This document shows positions 43,336 to 55,910 of a stretch of 64,000 nt of DNA, in pieces. Origin of the DNA: Tubulanus polymorphus. Taxonomy: Eukaryota; Nemertea; Palaeonemertea; Tubulaniformes; Tubulanidae. Every line of letters starts with the position of its first letter. The stretch's first letter is position 1. The notes below the pieces were generated by a model. The model was not told the DNA's origin, ran no database searches, and saw only the letters and a program-made list of their open reading frames with translations. Location of the stretch: positions 1,378,001-1,442,000 of the forward strand of contig NC_134035.1 of the NCBI RefSeq assembly GCF_964204645.1, written 5' to 3'. The translations under genes were made by a program, and so were the position numbers.

Positions 43336-44004
43336 GAGTATAATTTCTTAAGTTTCCAAAATATCAAATTTGATTATAGTGATATTGAAAGATAATTGAT
43401 TATTCATTTACTATAAATGTAATTGATTTTTTTGGGAGTAAGGTTGGTAGACCGTTTGCTCAAGGGTGAAATATTGAGATTCAATCATAAGCTATACACT
43501 AACGTGCATTGAGTGCTAACGTGTTTTTAAATAGCCATTAAAACCCAGGTATCGAACCAATACAAAAAATTAGAAATTAGTATATGCAGCAAGTGTTAAT
43601 GACCATGGATCCAGCAGATATTTTCACCAAGAACCTAATTAGTCATAAGTGTCTGATTGATTTTACTGTTCGTTGCATAAAATTGTTGTATCCCGGATTG
43701 CTCTTTGTCTCAGCTTTAACGGTTCCTGTAAATGTCGATATTACTCAAATACGGGTTGTTTATCATTATTTGGAAGTTAGCGAAAATTATTGTATCTTAC
43801 AATCAATGATTCAGATTGAACTTGATCCACGATTATTGAAAATCAAAACGTTCTTATCTGAAAACTGTACATTCCAACAAAATACGATCATTTATAATAA
43901 AAGAGAATAGCTTTAATGCTCTGTTTAAAAGTGCTTGTTAATCATATTCAATTTTATAATCACGAAAACTGGTGGTAAATTCTGTAACAATTCCTCCTCG
44001 ATAT

Positions 44005-44248
44005 TTAAAGTTTCTTCAGTCTGTTCTTCCTCGGAGAAAGATACCTCCTCCGTATCAACATAGTGACGTCACGGGTAGAGTTAGGCCGCGTATCGAAATC
44101 TGGTAGGCAGTCTACATCGATATTGGATCCGTGGGCGTCATAATCAGTGTTTGTATCGACAGTTGGTAGACTGTCTACATCTAAATCAAACTCAGGAAAC
44201 TCAGGAAATGTTTTGTACAGGTGGTAAACTGTCGTAGCCAAAATCATC
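44005..44248 (-). CDS. Uncertain small ORF with acidic internal repeat
   Basis: ATG at 44248 opens about 80 codons: hydrophobic start MILATTVYHLY, an acidic middle with two similar phrases (LDVDSLPTVDT and IDVDCLPDFDT), and a basic end SPRKNRLKKL. A stop lies upstream in frame. The internal duplication is also visible in DNA (GTAGACTGTCTACATC / GTAGGCAGTCTACATC). Could be a small secreted or membrane peptide, an exon, or chance; I recognise no family. Confidence 0.2.
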
Positions 44249-44648
44249 GTGAATGATAGGACCACCAGCCTTATATCGTTTGGTCAGAGATAACTTTCTG
44301 TTTTGTATAGTCAGTCGCTGCTGGCGCTCCTCCGTCCCGAGCGTGGGGCGTAGGGAAATCCGGATTTCGTGTTGGTGTTTAAATTACATTTGAATTATAT
44401 TTATCGTCTAGATTTTAAGCGTCTAAAAAGTTGAATAAATGAGTATGATGTTTTTTTTTTCAAAGAAAGCATTGTATGAATTCCTAGAAATCTAGTGATG
44501 TGTACCCCAGTGGTACCGTAGCTGCGAAATTCAAATTTGGTCAGAAACGGACGATTTCAGTCAGAGTCGACATCGTCACGGCGTTGACCATTGTGGCGTC
44601 CGAATGTGAATGGCCGTGGAATATGTTCGAATGTTTTCCAGTCACAAT

Positions 44649-44885
44649 CGGGCGGACCGGATGGCGTAGTCGGTAGGCGACTTGCGTGTCACCGCTGTGG
44701 CCCAGGTTCGAGTCTCGGAGGAGGCGGGTCAGGATGTGGCAATGAGCTCCGGTAAGCGGACGGTGGCTACGCGCAGCACTGTCCTCCCTGGAATGAGGTT
44801 GCTAATGCGTGAGTCCTACAAAATAACTGGTGTGGGGTAAATTATGTTTAATTCAGTCGTTTCTGGCTGAATTATTTATTTATCC
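44649..44885 (+). mobile_element. tRNA-derived SINE
   Basis: The head has an A-box-like TGGCGTAGTCGG (44662) and a B-box GGTTCGAGTCTC (44705-44716), about 43 bases apart as in tRNA genes. It is followed by a non-tRNA body (CCGGTAAGCGGACGGTGGCT, GCAGCACTGTCCTCCCTGG). No proper tRNA acceptor stem closes, so this is a SINE and not a tRNA gene. Confidence 0.75.
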
Positions 44886-45122
44886 CACAATACCGGTCCC
44901 GGCAGCGGAGTAATTCCACCAGGGGCTTCGACTTTTTTACAATATTAGTTTGTTATTTTAAGTTGAGTGGTGAGGGTTTGGGAAACTTTTATATTTATTT
45001 AATTCCTCGAAATGAAGAAATCCAAGCGACTATTCGGTGCAAGCAGCGCGCGGTGATCAATCACAGTTCTTTCTCAACTGATGATAAAACTTTGATAATT
45101 CTTTAACGTCACCAGATTTCAG

Positions 45123-45328
45123 TTAAAGAAGATGTGTACGCGGCGATGTCTGGTGAACTTGTGTATAAATTCGGATTGAAAACGACTCTATCCAATAGAG
45201 AATCACTCTCTGGAGACCTGCCATACGCTCCACTACACAATAGTACCGCGTCACTGCACAAACCCTTAAGGCAGCTTCAATATCCTAAAGCAAAACTCGA
45301 AAATAGTAAAATTGAGCCGGTATTATAG
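45123..45328 (+). CDS. Possible terminal coding exon, unidentified
   Basis: Acceptor-like CACCAGATTTCAG ends at 45122, followed by 68 open codons (KEDVYAAMSGELVYKFGLK ... KIEPVL) to TAG at 45326-45328. Composition is protein-like, but no upstream partner exon or family is recognised. Confidence 0.25.
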
Positions 45329-45442
45329 TTCAAAACCAGACGTAAATAGAAGGGAAATCTACACTTAAGTTTGTTGGATAGTTTAGATAAAATTTCAGCA
45401 TATAATTTTAGGCTAAAATCGTAGCATTCGATATTTCTATCT

Positions 45443-45763
45443 TTAAAAATATGTGTCTCTATGAATAGTCGAATTAAACTCGATGACCTGTAGGCCCCAT
45501 TGAAAATGTTTGGCACGAATTGAATGGTTCTTGCGGATTAGCGTCACGGACTCGGGTCTGTCACAGGAATGCGCGATCGAGCCTTCTGATTGATCCATTC
45601 CGGTCGCATCGATGATGCACCGTCGCTGATTGGTTGACGTAGGTATTAGAAGCGCGGTTCGAGCCGCCCGATGCCAGTCCGAGAACTGATGTCCAGTGAT
45701 GAAGGTCAACCCATAAGAGCTCTGCAACAAGGCGTTAAGAAAGTGTGGCTTCAAGCGAACAAC
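45443..45763 (-). other. GC-richer ORF of unknown origin
   Basis: Open on the minus strand for about 105 codons (contains YGLTFITGHQFSDWHRAART). The DNA is clearly richer in CG than its surroundings. It may be a decayed transposon gene or a regulatory CpG patch; no start ATG or splice evidence decides. Confidence 0.2.
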
Positions 45764-46081
45764 CTACTAATAAGCGGCTGATGATGTTAGGAGAGACTGG
45801 AACGTGAAGGAATTTGTGGTGCTGATGATAGCGGAGGAGATCCCGATACTCCTGCTGCTGTTACTGGTGTTGCTGCTGCTGTTGATGTCGGATTTCAACT
45901 ACAAACAGATGACGGCTAATTTGCTGATGAAGACGAGTTGCTGTTGTCGCTGATTTCCGATGTTCTATTTCGCGCACATTCATACATTATGAATATTGTG
46001 TCTTTTTAGGGTTAAACCGAAACCAGTTCGCTACTACTGACAACTACATGTACACACAATTCGTTTGTCGCAACGTCCTGA

Positions 46082-46085
<4 letters not shown>

Positions 46086-46175
<90 letters not shown>
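46086..46175 (+). repeat. (CTG)30 trinucleotide tract
   Basis: Thirty uninterrupted CTG units. A looser CTG-rich stretch lies just upstream at 45850-45895. The poly-Cys, Leu and Ala readings are not evidence for a protein. Confidence 0.98.
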
Positions 46176-46176
<1 letters not shown>

Positions 46177-46339
46177 GCTGCTGCTACATTGGGAACCGCA
46201 TCAACTCACATTTTGCTGTTTCGGTATCTTTACATTAAGATAAGGTAAATTATATTATATTACACCCATCCGTACATTTTGCATCTTCATTAGCTTGACG
46301 ATTATCCGATTTGTTTTTCAGCTGGCAATATTTGAGTGA

Positions 46340-46595
46340 CGGCAACATCTTCAAACCTCGAGACGCAGACTCTACCCCGACTACAGAACCATCTTCAAAC
46401 CTCGAGACGCAGACCCTACTCCCGACTACAGTACCATCTTCAAACCTCGAGACGCAGACTCCGACTACAGTACCATCCTCAAAACTCGAGACGCAGACTC
46501 TACTCCGACTACAGAACCATCTTCAAACCTCGAGACGCAGACTCTACTCCGACTTCAGAACCATCTCCAAACCTCGAGACGCAGACTCTACTCGT
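46340..46595 (+). repeat. ~45-bp minisatellite, about six copies
   Basis: Unit ATCTTCAAACCTCGAGACGC followed by AGACTCTACTCCGACTACAGAACC, with 6-bp length changes. Lies 165 bp after the CTG tract. Confidence 0.93.
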
Positions 46596-46689
46596 CATTA
46601 TTTCGTTTTGCCGCATGTTATAAAAAGTAACGTAAATAAATAAACGTCCATATATAAAATGCTCTCTTTAATAAAATCTCTTTGTCTCT

Positions 46690-46930
46690 GGCACTTTGCC
46701 CCGGAAAGGACTCTCCCCTCTCACGACTTCCACTTGCCCCGGAAAGGACTCTCTTACTTCTCACGTTCAAGGAAAGGACAAAGTCAAAAAGGAAAGGACA
46801 AACGCAAAGTACAAATCAAAGGATTTATTCCAAATTCAAAGTAGGAATTTGTTACAGCTTGTTTGCAAAAGTAAAATTCAACATTTTATTGAAACGAACA
46901 AAATCAAAATTCAACATTTTATTTAATCAA
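46690..46930 (+). repeat. Short direct repeats
   Basis: GCCCCGGAAAGGACTCTC occurs twice about 41 bp apart, then GGAAAGGACAAA phrases repeat, then AAAATTCAACATTTTATT(G/T)AA twice. No gene. Confidence 0.6.
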
Positions 46931-46950
46931 CAACCAATAAAATATTATTA

Positions 46951-47013
46951 TGGGATTTGAACCACCAACCACTGGTCTAGCAGTCCAGCACCCTACCCAC
47001 TACGCTATAGGGA
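46951..47013 (-). mobile_element. tRNA-derived SINE head (minus strand)
   Basis: On the minus strand an A-box TAGCGTAGTGGG (47007-46996) and B-box GGTTCAAATCCC (46963-46952) sit at tRNA-like spacing. The 5' end GTCCCTA has no matching 3' acceptor strand, and an AT-rich tail follows, so a SINE or tRNA pseudogene is meant. Confidence 0.7.
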
Positions 47014-47129
47014 CGTACAGGGCAGCCTGCAGGGGAACTCATATTTATCCATTGCTTAAGCAAATTTTATCAAAAAAATAATGCCATCTACCGGGCGAGA
47101 CAGGAACTAGTTCCTATCACAACCCGGTA

Positions 47130-47400
47130 GATGGTGGAATGAGACCAGAAGAGAGATGAGAGAGTGAGATGAGACAGAATGAGAGATGAGTATGAGATGA
47201 GTGATATGAGAATGAGACTATGAGAATGAGAGATGAGTATGAGAGATGAGGATGAAAGAGTGAGATGAGAGATGAGTATGAGAGATGAGTATGAGATGAG
47301 GATGAAAGAGTGAGATGAGAGATGAGAGATGAGTATGAGAGATGAGTATGAGATGAGAATGAGAGAGTGAGAGATGAGAGATGATAGAAAGAGAGAGACA
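47130..47400 (+). repeat. GAGATGAG-type low-complexity tandem repeat
   Basis: Runs of GAGATGAGTATGAGA and GAGAATGAGA in variable order. Confidence 0.95.
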
Positions 47401-49009
47401 GAGAGGGGATTGCATATCACCTGAACTTCTATGTTCCTCGTTGTTTTCTATCCGGCAGATTCTAGATGCCGTCAGTAGTTTTAGTTTTACAGTTTTTAGT
47501 TCAAACAGATATTTATCCCATCAGCAGCAAAGTCATCACATAGTTAGTCCTCGTGGACATAAAGTTCACTATAACTGAAGTCAAGTTCTCCCAATATTTG
47601 TTCGTTTGTTCCTCCCGGTGAGTTCTAAAGCTGCCAACACATATTTATCCAGTTCATCTGATGTAGTCATGATCATCAAACACAATAAGTCAATAATTCC
47701 ATCCTAATGATGACAAACATCCTAAAAGATATAAACGAAACTTAATAGATTTGAGGCAACCAATCAGTTAGGCCTATACACAGTGTAAGAGTCTAGTTAC
47801 CGGTGTATCAGAGAAATGAGTGTCAGACATCAAATATTTTTTGTCTCAGATTTTGATAAAATTCAGTATAGACATGTATTCTTGGGTGCTGATCACAAAT
47901 CTGAAAGAATTTGTCGGATTCGAGGCCCAGAAAATGAGAAATTCGAATTTTTGGGGGGACCCCCTAAATTTTCAAAAGGCCTTGGACCCCAGAGTTTTTG
48001 AGATATTCGAAATCTGATTTCAGATTTGGAATCAGCACCCCTAAAAATATAGAGGACTAAAATTTTAAGCAAATCGAAGAGATTCGATTTTTTGGCGAAA
48101 ATTTTTTTCTCTGATTCCTTCGAAATTTGGTAGGAATATGTATTCTGAAGTGTAGATTCCGGATCCGCAATCAGATTTTGAATCGGAATTCATCTTCATG
48201 GGCAAATAAGGGTTTTAATGGCTAAAATATGCACCCCAAAAATGGGGTGTAAAGTCAAAATTTTATTTTGGCTCAATTTTAATGAAATTTTGTGCAGACA
48301 TGTTTTTTGGGGTGCTGATTACAAATATGGGGTTAGATTTTGGATCCGAAGCTCCTAAAATGAGATATTCAGGATTTCATGTTTCGGCCCCCTTCATTTC
48401 GTCACAAATTTTGATGAAATTCGTCCGTGAAATTGATTCCAAAAATGATTTTTATTCAATGATGTCAAATATTCAATTAATTTTTAAGGTAGAAATTGAT
48501 GCTCTTACTAAAACCCTGGATTATAATTCCTGCAACACAATTACAGGCTGCTTTGAATAACCACATTGACAATTCTTATGAAATGCAGTAAAGAGTGTTT
48601 ACAGATAAACTGCTTTCACATAATTTTTTTGGAAACTTATAAAAAATTCTACTCACACACTCACTAGCCCTTGTCTAGCAGTAATGGTAGTCCACCGAGT
48701 TCCACAAATCCACATACAGAGTTCCACACCTTCTGGAGTCCACCACTGACTGTTTTTTTATGCGTATCAATCCACTTATAGTCCGGTTAGTTGACTAAAT
48801 AGTCCAGTTAGTTCACATATAGTCCGGTTAGTTCACTAGTAGTCCAGTTAGTTCACTAGTAGTCCAGAAGAAGTTGACTGAAGAAGTAAAACTGTGATAA
48901 ATTTCAGTTGAAGTCCACCACGTCCAGTATTCATGATGAAGTTTACACCACAGCCCGACAGAGGAAAACCTGAAATATTAAAATTTAAATCACATTAACA
49001 GGGAGACTG

Positions 49010-49210
49010 ACTGAGAGGTGGGGGAGGATGGGGTGAGAGGTTGAGGGAGGATGGGGTGAGAGGTTGGGGGAGGATGGGGTGAGAGGTTGGGGGAAGATGG
49101 GGTGAGAGGTTGAGGGAGGATGGGGTGAGAGGTTGGGGGAGGATGAAGTGAGAGGTTGGGGTGAGGTTGAGGCAGGATGGGGTGAGAGGTTGAGGGAGGA
49201 TGGGTGAAAA
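49010..49210 (+). repeat. GAGGTTG(A/G)GGGAGGATGGGGTGA minisatellite in unit 1
   Basis: About nine 23-bp copies; units 2 and 3 keep only about four degenerate ones (52410-52510 and 55436-55535). Part of unit length variation comes from here. Confidence 0.9.
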
Positions 49211-49851
49211 GTGAAACAAAACAGCACAATTACTCTGACATAGTAAAGGCTTAAGCAAAAGTTTTCAGCAGTTTTCAGTCACACTGGATTAATAGATTCT
49301 CGTTTTACACAAGAGCCCAGCCTGTGGCAGTGGGAGACAATGTTGTAACTAACTGGTCTAGTCAGCTGGTGTTAACTTGCTGAACAAGATGTGATGCTGG
49401 AGGAAGTTGAAGAACAGTTCATCAAGATTTGTGAAACTATCACCTGCACCATGTGCAATGCAAGCGGCTAGGGTAGTGCGGCCGTGTAGGCTAGAAAGTG
49501 GTTTTTGACACCGAGTGAGGTCCCTGTTAGTCTAAAGTTCTAGTTCCCTAAACAACCCGGAACCCGTAGTAACAACGACTGACTGATTAAGACAAAATTT
49601 GACGTAGGTCCCGGCCTCACTGACTGTCGAGTGTCGTGAACTTGAAGACGTGTCTGCGAAGTCACTGGAGTGAGGTCCCCCTAAACTGTGTGTGTACCTG
49701 AGGACTGAAAATGAAATATCATGTATGAATTTTTATCTTTTTTACCAATATCAAAATTCGTACATTTAAAATCATCGTGGCTTTAAAGTCTTTATCAATT
49801 GAGGAAATAGTTCACTGTAAATAAAGAATTAGCGATTGAATTGAGCCCGCT

Positions 49852-50549
49852 CCACAGTAAAAATAGCGCGATCCATTCAATCTCGACCGTCTAGTGCTGC
49901 CCCTATGTATAACGATAGCGTGGAAACCGTGAACTAACATAATACTCGCTTACCAGAGTCTTCGAACGGCAGGAGCGGACGAACTAATTACCGATTTGCG
50001 GGCCGGATTCCGAAGAAAATTCTCAAACTCTGAAAACTGCTAAGAACGTTCGAACCAAACAATTTTTCTATAAAAGGATGAGCCTTAAAAGAGTTAATTT
50101 GAATCGGGGTATTTCTAGTATGGTCTGGGAGAGAGCGACAGGTGTTTGTATGTTTTCTGTTTATTTGCGTGAAAATAGACTATAATCGAAGAAAAAATAT
50201 GGACATTTTGTCAATTCTAATGATAAATCATCATTCAAAAATGAAAATGAATAACTTATTCTGTATATAAACACTATGTTAATTGATAAGTAAGTAAATT
50301 TTAGCTAAAAAGAATTAAATATGTTACCTAAAAAATAAGGAAATATCATACAAAATTCAGAACGTATTCATAGTGTCATATTCAATCAGAATTAGACGAC
50401 ACATTGGTCGGTATTGTACGTAATAAGAACATTTAATCCCGGCGGTAAATATGCGCTACTATTTTAGTTCACAGAAATTCCGCTATCGTTATTCATAGGG
50501 GCAGCACTGTACGATAAATATCTAACTCAGCCTCGCTATCTTACTGTGG
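49852..50549. mobile_element. ~700-bp inverted-end module in array unit 1
   Basis: Begins CCACAGTAAAAATAGCG, ends CGCTATCTTACTGTGG. A second inverted pair lies further in: GTGCTGCCCCTATGTATAAC and its near-complement GTTATTCATAGGGGCAGCAC. No transposase. Equivalent modules are at 52885-53583 and 55911-56599. It looks like a MITE captured by, and amplified with, the array; a clean target duplication is not visible. Confidence 0.65.
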
Positions 50550-52884
50550 CATGCGAGTAATACACATATTTTTCTTAGCCGAATTTCGTTGATTATCTAA
50601 TACGATTCCATTGTATATGAATAATTCTACTATCGTTTAAGGTTATTTGAAGGGGATCATCTTTTTAAAACGAATTTCAAACCATTTTCGATAGAATTCT
50701 ATTGTCTGCGGAATGTATTAGCATCCGGTAAAGCGGTAGGCTCACATGCCATAGGAAGAATTTCAAGCAAATTAAATTTTATTCTCTAACATAGTGCATT
50801 CAACTACCAGTAACACTGTAACCAGAAATAATGCTCTGAAACTATTAAAGAATAAAGCTTAAGAGTAAATTTGAAGTCAAGTTCTCCCAATATTTGTTCG
50901 TTTGTTTGTTTATCCTCCCGGTGAGTTCTAACACTGCCCACACATATTTATCTAGTTCATCTGATCCTGATCATCAAACTCAAAAACGTCAATAATTCCA
51001 TCCTAATGATGACAAACATCCTAAAAGATATAAATGAAACTAAATAGATTTGAGGCCACCAATCAGTTATACAGAGTTAGAGTAAAGTCTAGTTACTGGT
51101 GTATCATAGAAATGGCAATCTAAGGTAGGCTACTCCCCAAAATGTGTGTCGGGGTCAAATATTTTTTGTCTCAGATTTTGATGAAATTCCGGTAAGACAT
51201 GTATTCTGGGGTGCTGATCACAAATCTGAACGAATTTTTCGGATCCGAGGCCCAGAAAATGTGAAATTCGAATTTTTGGGGGGACCCCCTAAATTTTCAA
51301 AAGGCCTTGGACCCCAGATTTTTTGAGATATTCGAAATCTGATTTCAAATTTGGAATCAGCACCCCTAAAAATATAAAGGACTAAAATTTTAAGCAAATC
51401 GAAGAGATTCGATTTTTTGGCCAAAAATGGCAAAAATCTAAGGTGTTAGTCCAGGAGTTTTTTTTCGGCGAAAATTTTTTTTTCTCTGATTCCTTCGAAA
51501 TTTGATAGGAATATGTATTCTGAGGTGTAGATTCCGGATCCGCAATCAGATTTTGAATCGGAATTCATCTTCATGGGCAAATAAGGGTTTTAATGGCCAA
51601 AATATGCACCCCAAAAATGGGGTACAAAGTCAAAATTTTTTTTGGCCCAATTTTAATGAAATTTTGTGCAGACATGTTTTTTGGGGTGCTGATTACAAAT
51701 ATGAGGTTAGATTTTGGATCCGAGGCACCTGAAATGAGATATTCAGGATTTTGTGTTTTGACCCCCTAAATTTCGTCACAAATTTTGATGATATTTGCCT
51801 GGGAAACGAAATTTTTTTAATGATGTCAAATATTCAATTGATTTTTAAGGTAGAAATTGATGCTCTTACTAAAACCCTGAATTATAATTCCTGCAACACA
51901 ATTACAGGCTGCTACAAATAACCACATTGACAATTATTATGAAATGCAGTGTAAACAGTGTTTACAGATAAATTGCTTTCTCATAATTGTTTTGGAAACT
52001 TATAAGAAATTCTACTCACACATTCACTAGCCCTTATCTAGCAGTAATGGTAGTCCACCGAGTTCCACAAATCGACATACAGAGTTCCACACCTCCTTGA
52101 GTCCACCACTGACTGTTTTTTTTGAGTATCAATCCACTTATAGTCTGGTTAGTTGACTAAATAGTCCAGTTAGTTCACATATAGTCTGGTTAGTTCACTA
52201 GTATCCAGTTAGTTCACTAATAGTCCAGTTATTTCACATATAGTCTGGTTAGTTCACTAGTAGTCGGGAATAAGTTGACTGAAGAGAAGTGATAAATTTC
52301 AGTTGAAGTCCACCACGTCCAGTATTCGTGATGAAGTTTACACCACAGCCCGACAAAGGAAAACCTGAAATACTAAAATTTAAATCACATTAACAGGGAG
52401 ACTGACTGAGAGGTTGAGGGAGGATGGGATGAGAGGTTGAAGGAGGATGGGATGAAAGGTTGGGGACAATGGGGTGATGAGGTTGGGTGAGGTTGAGGGA
52501 GGATGGGGTGCAAGGGAAGAAAAACAGTACAATTACTCTGACATAGTAAAGCAAAGGCTTAAGCAAAAGTTTTCAGCAGTTTTCAGTCACACTGGATTAA
52601 CAGATTCTCGTTTTACACAAGAGCCCAGCCTGTGGCAGTGGGAGAAAGCCGTTGTAACTAACTGGTCGAGTCAGGTCCGGGCCCTCACTGTGTCGTCGGA
52701 ACGCGTGTCTGCGAAGTCAACTGGAGTGACTGCGTCCCTGAGGACATATTGAAATATCATGAATTATTGTCTTTTTACCCAATATCAAAATTCGTACATT
52801 TAAAATCGTCGTGGCTTTAAAGTCTTTATCAATTGAGGGAATAGTTCACTGTAAATAAAGAATTAGCGATTGAATTGAGCCCGC

Positions 52885-53583
52885 TCCACAGTAAAAATAC
52901 CGCGATCAATTCAATCTCGACCGTCTAGTGCTGCCCCTATGTATAAAGACAGCGTGGAAAACGTGAACTAACATAATACTCGCTGGCCAGAGTCTTCGAA
53001 CGGCCGTAGTGGACGAACTAATTACCGATTTGCGGGCCGGATTCCGAGGAAATTTCTCAAACTCTGAAAACTGCTCTGAAACGTTCGAACCAAACAATTT
53101 TTCTATAAAAGAATAAGCCTTAAAAGAGTTAATTTGAATCGGGGTATTTCTAGTATGGTCTGGGAGAGAGCGACAGGTGTTTGTAAGTTCCCTGTTTATT
53201 TGCGCGCAAATAGACTATAATCGAAGAAAAAATATGGACATTTTGTCAATTCTGATGATAAATTATCATTAAAAAATGAAAATGAATAATTTATTTTGTA
53301 TACAAATACTATATTAATTGATAAGTAAGTAAATTTTAGCTAAAAAAATTAAATATGTTACCTAAAAATAAGGAAATATCATACAAAATTTAGAACGCAT
53401 TCATAGTATCATATTTAATCAGAATTAGACGACACACTGGTCTGTATTGTACGTAATAAGGACATTTAAATTCCGGCGGTAAATTTGCGCTACTATTTTA
53501 GTTCACAGAAATTCCGCTATCGTTATTCATAGGGGCAGCACTGTACGGTAAGTATCTAACTCAGCCTCGCTATCTTACTGTGG
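52885..53583. mobile_element. ~700-bp inverted-end module in array unit 2
   Basis: Same ends as in unit 1 (CCACAGTAAAAATACCG ... CTATCTTACTGTGG) and the same inner GGGGCAGCAC pair. Confidence 0.65.
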
Positions 53584-55910
53584 CATGCGAGCAATACAGA
53601 TATTTTTCTTAGCCGAATTTCGTTGATTATCTAATACGATTCCATTGTATATGAATAATTCGACTATCGTTTAAGGTTTTTAGAAGGGGATCATCTTTCT
53701 AAAACGAATTTCAAACCGTTTGTGATAGAACTCTTTTGTCTGCGGAATGTATTAGCATCCGGTAAAGCGCTAGGCTCACATGCCAAAGGAAGAATTTCAA
53801 GCAAATTAAATTTTATTCTCTAAAATAGTGCATTCAACTACCACTAACACTGTAACCAGAAATAATGCTCGGAAACTATTAAAGAAGAGTAAATTTGAAG
53901 TCAAGTTCTCCCAATATTTGTTCGTTTGTTTGTTTATCCTCCCGGTGAGTTCTAACACTGCCCACACATATTCATCTAGTTCATCTGATCCTGATCATCA
54001 AACTCAAAAACGTCAATAATTCCATCCTAATGATGACAAACATCCTAAAAGATATAAATGAAACTAAATAGATTTGAGGCCACCAATCAGTTATACAGAG
54101 TTAGAGTAAAGTCTAGTTACTGGTGTATCATAGAAATGGCAATCTAAGGTAGGCTACTCCCCAAAATGTGTGTCGGGGTCAAATATTTTTTGTCTCAGAT
54201 TTTGATGAAATTCCGGTAAAACATGTATTCTGGGGTGCTGATCACAAATCTGAACGAATTTTTCGGATCCGAGGCCCAGAAAATGTGAAATTCGAATTTT
54301 TGGGGGGACCCCCTAAATTTTCAAAAGGCCTTGGACCCCAGATTTTTTGAGATATTCGAAATCTGATTTCAAATTTGGAATCAGCACCCCTAAAAATATA
54401 AAGGACTAAAATTTTAAGCAAATCGAAGAGATTCGATTTTTTGGCCAAAAATGGCAAAAATCTAAGGTGTTAGTCCAGGAGTTTTTTTTCGGCGAAAATT
54501 TTTTTTTCTCTGATTCCTTCGAAATTTGATAGGAATATGTATTCTGAGGTGTAGATTCCGGATCCGCAATCAGATTTTGAATCGGAATTCATCTTCATGG
54601 GCAAATAAGGGTTTTAATGGCCAAAATATGCACCCCAAAAATGGGGTACAAAGTCAAAATTTTTTTTTGGCCCAATTTTAATGAAATTTTGTGCAGACAT
54701 GTTTTTTGGGGTGCTGATTACAAATATGAGGTTAGATTTTGGATCCGAGGCACCTGAAATGAGATATTCAGGATTTTGTGTTTTGACCCCCTAAATTTCG
54801 TCACAAATTTTGATGATATTTGCCTGGGAAACGAAATTTTTTTAATGATGTCAAATATTCAATTGATTTTTAAGGTAGAAATTGATGCTCTTACTAAAAC
54901 CCTGAATTATAATTCCTGCAACACAATTACAGGCTGCTACAAATAACCACATTGACAATTATTATGAAATGCAGTGTAAACAGTGTTTACAGATAAATTG
55001 CTTTCTCATAATTGTTTTGGAAACTTATAAGAAATTCTACTCACACATTCACTAGCCCTTATCTAGCAGTAATGGTAGTCCACCGAGTTCCACAAATCGA
55101 CATACAGAGTTCCACACCTCCTTGAGTCCACCACTGACTGTTTTTTTTGAGTATCAATCCACTTATAGTCTGGTTAGTTGACTAAATAGTCCAGTTAGTT
55201 CACATATAGTCTGGTTAGTTCACTAGTATCCAGTTAGTTCACTAATAGTCCAGTTATTTCACATATAGTCTGGTTAGTTCACTAGTAGTCGGGAATAAGT
55301 TGACTGAAGAGAAGTGATAAATTTCAGTTGAAGTCCACCACGTCCAGTATTCGTGATGAAGTTTACACCACAGCCCGACAAAGGAAAACCTGAAATACTA
55401 AAATTTAAATCACATTAACAGGGAGACTGACTGAGAGGTTGAGGGAGGATGGGATGAGAGGTTGAAGGAGGATGGGATGAAAGGTTGGGGACAATGGGGT
55501 GATGAGGTTGGGTGAGGTTGAGGGAGGATGGGGTGCAAGGGAAGAAAAACAGTACAATTACTCTGACATAGTAAAGCAAAGGCTTAAGCAAAAGTTTTCA
55601 GCAGTTTTCAGTCACACTGGATTAACAGATTCTCGTTTTACACAAGAGCCCAGCCTGTGGCAGTGGGAGAAAGCCGTTGTAACTAACTGGTCGAGTCAGG
55701 TCCGGGCCCTCACTGTGTCGTCGGAACGCGTGTCTGCGAAGTCAACTGGAGTGACTGCGTCCCTGAGGACATATTGAAATATCATGAATTATTGTCTTTT
55801 TACCCAATATCAAAATTAGTACATTTAAAATCGTCGTGGCTTTAAAGTCTTTATCAATTGAGGGAATAGTTCACTGTAAATAAAGAATTAGCGATTGAAT
55901 TGAGCCCGCT

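Noticed and set aside
43584-43910. 108-codon ORF containing DPADIFTKNL, like the end of a Copia polyprotein
   Set aside because: Only this short phrase resembles ADI(L/F)TK; no integrase, reverse transcriptase or RNase H sequence nearby, so chance cannot be excluded.
46048-46248. ORF with ~30 consecutive cysteines
   Set aside because: It is one reading frame of the pure CTG tract; no splice, start context or family support.
46951-47013. Functional tRNA gene
   Set aside because: A and B boxes are present, but the acceptor stem does not close and the body is short; called a SINE head.
47088-47420. Ser/Leu/His repeat proteins on the minus strand
   Set aside because: Low-complexity GAGATGAG repeat read in reverse.
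51144-54457. 60- and 71-codon ORFs repeated on both strands of the array
   Set aside because: They overlap each other on opposite strands in AT-rich low-complexity repeat and are by-products of the recent duplication.
52474-55777. 92-codon ORF conserved between array units
   Set aside because: Identity follows the whole repeat unit, including non-coding parts; it overlaps a minisatellite, and unit 1 lacks the ORF.
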